From positions 31,025 to 41,203 of the forward strand of contig QZLH01000884.1 in the NCBI GenBank assembly GCA_003833135.1: a stretch of DNA of 10,179 bases. The letters are read 5' to 3'. Of the stretch, positions 7,363-10,179 are shown in pieces. This DNA comes from Oehlia diaphana. Its lineage: Eukaryota; Glomeromycota; Glomeromycetes; Glomerales; Glomeraceae. The translations under genes and the position numbers were made by a program. The number at the start of each line of letters is the position of its first letter. The stretch's first letter is position 1. The notes under the pieces are model-generated. The model had not been told where the DNA came from, did not search any database, and worked only from the letters and a program-made list of their open reading frames with translations.

Positions 7363-7735
7363 CTGTAGTAAACCATTTGATTGGACGATCTGCAATCACG
7401 TTAAACTTACGAAAACGAAAATTAAAATAACAGAATTTTTGAAATATTCAAATTTATTTTTAAAAAGTATTTATATTAAGCATAATTTTATTTTTACTAG
7501 AAATGAAATATGTATATTAGTTGGTATGAAAATAAATTAAATATTTCTAATTTCTCTTTAATTGGCAATTGTAAGAATTATGTCTAAAGAGTACATTTTC
7601 TCACACTTTGATCGAATCTAGAAGGGTCTCTTCTGGCTGAGCTAGTCCGTCTTTTAACTCTCATTTTCAAACGATGAAATTAATAAACCGCTGTTAACGT
7701 GATTGTAGATCATTAAATCACATGGTTTACTACAG
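7363..7735. mobile_element. 373-bp MITE-like element with 42-bp terminal inverted repeats
   Basis: CTGTAGTAAACCAT at 7363-7376 and ATGGTTTACTACAG at 7722-7735 are exact complements, and the inverted match extends over 42 bp on each side (7363-7404 and 7694-7735, five mismatches), ending in CAATCACGTTAA and its complement. Outside the left arm is a C-rich GTACCCTCCC (7338-7347) and outside the right arm a G7 tract, so the true tips may lie slightly further out, with a small insertion on the left. The interior has no transposase and only short random frames. No convincing target duplication was found, so the superfamily is not assigned. It is most likely a non-autonomous DNA transposon. Confidence 0.7.
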
Positions 7736-8553
7736 GGGGGGCACGAATAACATTCGCCTTCATTTAAATAATAAAAATAGTAAGGTATAAGCGAAAAAAG
7801 TATCTCTCGTAATTTGATTATGCCTATTTACATTATGACTCTATCGTGCAACAAAAGTGATTAATTATATTTTCCTCCGTTCTGGGGTAACAGAGTTCCG
7901 CCTTCATCAGTATCAATTAAAAATAAAAATTCCGATCGGCCAAAAATAATTTAAAATTAGGAAAAATCTGCACCGCAACGAATTCTAATTTTGGATTATG
8001 CGGATTAAACATGCAGATTATGCGGAAACGGATAGATTTAAAAAATAACATATAATGGTATTTTCATTTAAATTATATTCGATTATGCGTAAATTTCATT
8101 AACTGTTAAAAGATCCTTATTTTAACGCCACAAATAATAATAATAAAAAAAAAAATACCACCAAAAGTTTTACTAATTCAGAAACGTTCCTTTTTTCAAT
8201 GGTTATTATAGAAGGGTTACGACATCATTCTAAAAATTTGAAATTTTTAATTTGGATGAAAAAAAAACAAGAATGATATTGTTTTTTTTCCATAAAAGCA
8301 ATTATTTTCTAACGTTCAATAATAAAATAAAAATGAAAATAAAAATAAATAAATGAACTCATTCATAAAGATGCATTTAGACATATGAAATCATGTAATG
8401 AGTCATTGTTTAACTAAAAGAAGTATCCACAGCCCATAAATGAATGATCATTTGGCTGAATTCTAAAAAAAAAGATATTTCAAAAAAGGATCTGAGAAAT
8501 TTTATTTTTTTTTTTAAATGGTTTGTCATTTGATTTCAAGATTTAGATTCGCA
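7736..8553. other. Intergenic between the MITE and ML-E
   Basis: No gene seen. The stretch 7900-8090 looks repeat-derived: it contains TTCCGATCGGCC (7929 onward) and three copies of GATTATGCG (7994, 8016, 8081), the first two extended to GATTATGCGGA. Downstream are A- and T-rich tracts leading to the ML-E promoter. Confidence 0.5.
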
Positions 8554-8562
8554 TATAAAAAC
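8554..8562 (+). promoter_or_regulatory. TATA box of ML-E
   Basis: TATAAAAAC followed by GGTAT, 113 bp upstream of the ATG. The match to the psML-D promoter (TATAAAAACAGTAT), despite strong divergence of the surrounding DNA, supports a real core promoter. A pyrimidine-rich CAGTCTTCCTGCTCCCTC follows at about 8573-8590 and may hold the transcription start. Confidence 0.65.
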
Positions 8563-8666
8563 GGTATCGTTTCAGTCTTCCTGCTCCCTCAAAAAAATAA
8601 TATATTATACATATATATATTTTTTCGATTTTTAAATTACAAAATAATTAAATTTAATAATAACTC

Positions 8667-9254
8667 ATGAAAATGAATCGTATCAACTTGATTAGTATTT
8701 TTAGTATTTTGATTTTGGTGTCGTTCGCAACATCAACTCCATTGAAACGTCAGGATCAACTCGATGGATTTACTCAGTGCAAAGGCAGCTTTGCAAATTC
8801 AATTACTGCACTAAGTTATACCCCGAATCCAGTTGTTACAGGCCAAAATGTTACTGTTCATTTGGCTGGTACAGCAACTGAAATTATTAAACAGGGTACA
8901 ACTCTTGTGTATACGGCATATTTTAAGGACGAACCAACCAAAGAAGCATTTCATCATATACAAGATTTTTGCGAGGTTTATGTTAAACAAAGTGGATCCG
9001 AATGCCCAGTAAATAAAGGAGATTACTCTTTTACCGCATCTTGGCTTATTGAAAAACATCCTGATGAACCTAAAAATCTTGTAATTGAATATAGTTTTAA
9101 TATTTCTGGTACGTAAATAATATAATATTTTGGTTTTGATTTTTAAACCATTTTACATAATGCTAATATTTCTTTTTTATTTTATGTAGTATTCGATTCG
9201 GATGGTAAAATTTTGTCATGTATGAATGGGCCAATGAAAGTTTACTATTCTTAA
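8667..9254 (+). CDS. ML-E: secreted ML-domain (NPC2 / PG-PI transfer-like) protein, two exons
   Basis: Exon 1 is 8667-9108 and exon 2 is 9190-9254, joined in phase 1 to give 168 residues. A signal peptide covers 1-23 (MKMNR, hydrophobic 6-21), then TPLKR and QD, a likely propeptide with dibasic cleavage after Arg28. The body has Cys38 (QCKGSF), YTPNP at 51-55, HH at 96-97, Cys102 (DFCEV), Cys113 (SECPV) and Cys158 in exon 2 (LSCMNG), the same four cysteines as ML-A. NVT at 61-63 and NIS at 145-147 are possible glycosylation sites. About four residues are added around 87-93. Identity to ML-A is roughly two fifths by eye, so this is an older paralogue. A second ATG two codons later (8673) has the better context, A at -3; either start keeps the signal peptide. 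Expected role: extracellular or vacuolar lipid or sterol binding; ligand unknown. The alternative donor at 9113 would put a stop early in exon 2. Confidence 0.9.
9109..9189 (+). other. Intron of ML-E (81 nt)
   Basis: The donor is GTACGT at 9109-9114 and the acceptor is TATGTAG ending at 9189. A branch-point-like TGCTAAT lies at about 9160-9166, followed by a T-rich tract. Intron position and phase match ML-A, although the intron sequence itself is largely different. Retention gives a stop after two codons. Confidence 0.85.
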
Positions 9255-9611
9255 ATCAAATATAAATTTATATTGTAGCTTACTAGCTTCGTTTATGTTT
9301 TATATTATAAATTTATATTATTGTCACATCTTTTAATATATTTTATTTATGTTTAAATCATTCATATTTTTTAACAAGATATAATAAATAAATCAATTAT
9401 TTTACAAAGTTTCATTCTAGGTGTTGTTATATAATGTTTATAAATAATTTTTTTTACGAAAAAATTATAATTTTCTTGTATAACTGATGTGGAAAAAAAA
9501 GTAAACCGGCTCTAATTTTAATATAACTTAAACTCCACTGCAGGAATTATAAACTAGGAAACGGGAACCCGTTATGAGCCCAAAGCGAAAAAAGATACTA
9601 AATTTTGGTTG
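9255..9611. other. 3' flank of ML-E and spacer
   Basis: A+T-rich; holds the ML-E 3' end signals. A short palindrome AACGGG-AA-CCCGTT lies at about 9560-9573. No gene seen on either strand. Confidence 0.5.
9383..9392 (+). terminator. AATAAATAAA 3' end signal of ML-E
   Basis: Two overlapping AATAAA hexamers about 130 bp after the stop codon. The distance is similar to that of the ML-A signal. Confidence 0.5.
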
Positions 9612-9922
9612 CTGACAATTAGGGATTGGTATCGATTTAGAATCGACTAATTTCGATTCTAAAATTCGATTTTTGATTACGATTAATCGTTTGTGTATCA
9701 TTAAATTTGTGGCAGGAAAATTTCTAATAAATCTTATGATTTTGCATTTAAATAAGACGTTTATTGCACGAATAAACTTACAAGTTCCGGCCAGAATTAA
9801 AACTTTAGTGCAAAATTTCGCATAAACGCAAAGATCCAATGTCACGTGATTTGCAATTTCGTAATTCGGGCCGGCACTATAGTTTCGATTTTTACGATTT
9901 TGACAGAATCCCTACTGATAAT
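9612..9922. mobile_element. hAT-like MITE (295 bp) with 8-bp target duplications
   Basis: The element runs 9620-9914, starting TAGGGATT and ending AATCCCTA. It is flanked by CTGACAAT (9612-9619) and CTGATAAT (9915-9922), an 8-bp duplication with one C/T change. Both fit the hAT target pattern nTnnnnAn, and the (T/C)AG-G start fits hAT termini. Just inside both ends are repeated TCGATT/ACGATT words on one side and TTTCGATTTTTACGATTTT on the other, typical of subterminal transposase-binding repeats. The interior has no transposase; the minus-strand open frame covering it shows no recognisable domain. Conclusion: non-autonomous hAT element, inserted moderately recently given the single duplication mismatch. 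Confidence 0.72.
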
Positions 9923-10179
9923 CATGTGAGTGAACAATGATGGCATGATTACATATTATAGAACTTCAAACAATAGGCCTGTTCAATTCTGATCGTTCGG
10001 GTTTTTTGATCGAAAATCCATTAACCAATCCTATCATGTGATCAAAATCAAAATTGAGTACTTTGATCGGCTTATTGAACGGTTAACCTTGATCACCTTA
10101 TTTTTTCATATAATAAAATATTTTTCTTTTATAAAAATGGCAAATAAGCAATACATAAAGGTATATTAAACTTTTTGAG
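9923..10179. other. Terminal intergenic segment
   Basis: No gene seen. It is rich in GATC and TGATCA words and has a weak inverted pair, GTTCAAT (9981-9987) against ATTGAAC (10074-10080), next to AGGCC on the left. This may be part of another small transposon, but the arms are too short to be sure. Confidence 0.4.

Noticed and set aside
7352..7540. 62-codon plus-strand frame
   Set aside because: It starts outside and reads through the left inverted repeat of the MITE; no domain.
7610..7690. A true tRNA gene in the MITE
   Set aside because: A- and B-box-like words exist, but their spacing is too short and no cloverleaf stems can be drawn.
9109..9114. Alternative ML-E splice donor at GTAAAT (9113)
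   Set aside because: Its phase leads to a stop a few codons into exon 2 and loses the fourth cysteine, whereas GTACGT at 9109 restores the family C-terminus.
9528..9845. 105-codon minus-strand frame across the hAT-like element
   Set aside because: It runs across the element boundary and shows no transposase motif or other domain; probably chance.

Overview
The window reads as nuclear DNA of an early-diverging fungus, most likely an arbuscular mycorrhizal fungus of the Glomeromycotina (Rhizophagus-like). Supporting signs are very high A+T (about three quarters by eye), long A and T homopolymers, short GT-AG introns of 68-81 nt, TATA boxes about 80-115 bp upstream of ATGs, AATAAA-type 3' signals, a small tandem family of secreted ML-domain (NPC2/PG-PI transfer-like) proteins, a divergent HMG-box gene, and short non-autonomous DNA transposons. 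The organism is an inference; no rRNA, tRNA or other marker gene is present. No bacterial-type gene, CRISPR array or operon is seen.

Layout. (1) 43-587: intact two-exon ML gene (ML-A, 158 aa), whose ATG abuts a 26-base A run at the window edge. (2) 588-4081: three broken relatives in the same orientation. psML-B (1594-2063) has lost its signal-peptide end and carries two frame-breaking indels. psML-C (2621-2880) is a heavily eroded first-exon fragment. psML-D (3590-4081) is recent-looking, with a one-base insertion in the signal peptide and a 32-nt internal deletion. Promoter-side sequence is recognisably shared between B and D, and 3' flank between A and B, so the duplicated unit included flanks. 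(3) 4082-6240: gene-poor A+T-rich DNA. (4) 6241-6936: single-exon gene for a 231-aa protein with an HMG-box-like domain, a basic linker and an acidic/aromatic tail built from a 63-bp minisatellite (three 7-residue motifs per 21-residue unit). (5) 6937-8666: intergenic, containing a 373-bp element bounded by 42-bp inverted repeats (7363-7735). (6) 8667-9254: second intact, divergent two-exon ML gene (ML-E, 168 aa) with TATA box and 3' AATAAA signals. (7) 9255-10179: intergenic, holding a 295-bp hAT-like MITE (9620-9914) flanked by near-perfect 8-bp target duplications.

Working together: the ML genes form one birth-and-death family, two intact and three dead copies, each coding for a secreted lipid-binding fold whose outer disulfide pairs a cysteine in exon 1 with one in exon 2. 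A biological role such as lipid capture at the host interface is inference. The HMG-box gene is probably an unrelated chromatin or transcription factor. I found no evidence for a multi-gene novel system; the most interesting items are the repeat-built tail of the HMG-box protein, the hAT MITE and the ML cluster decay.
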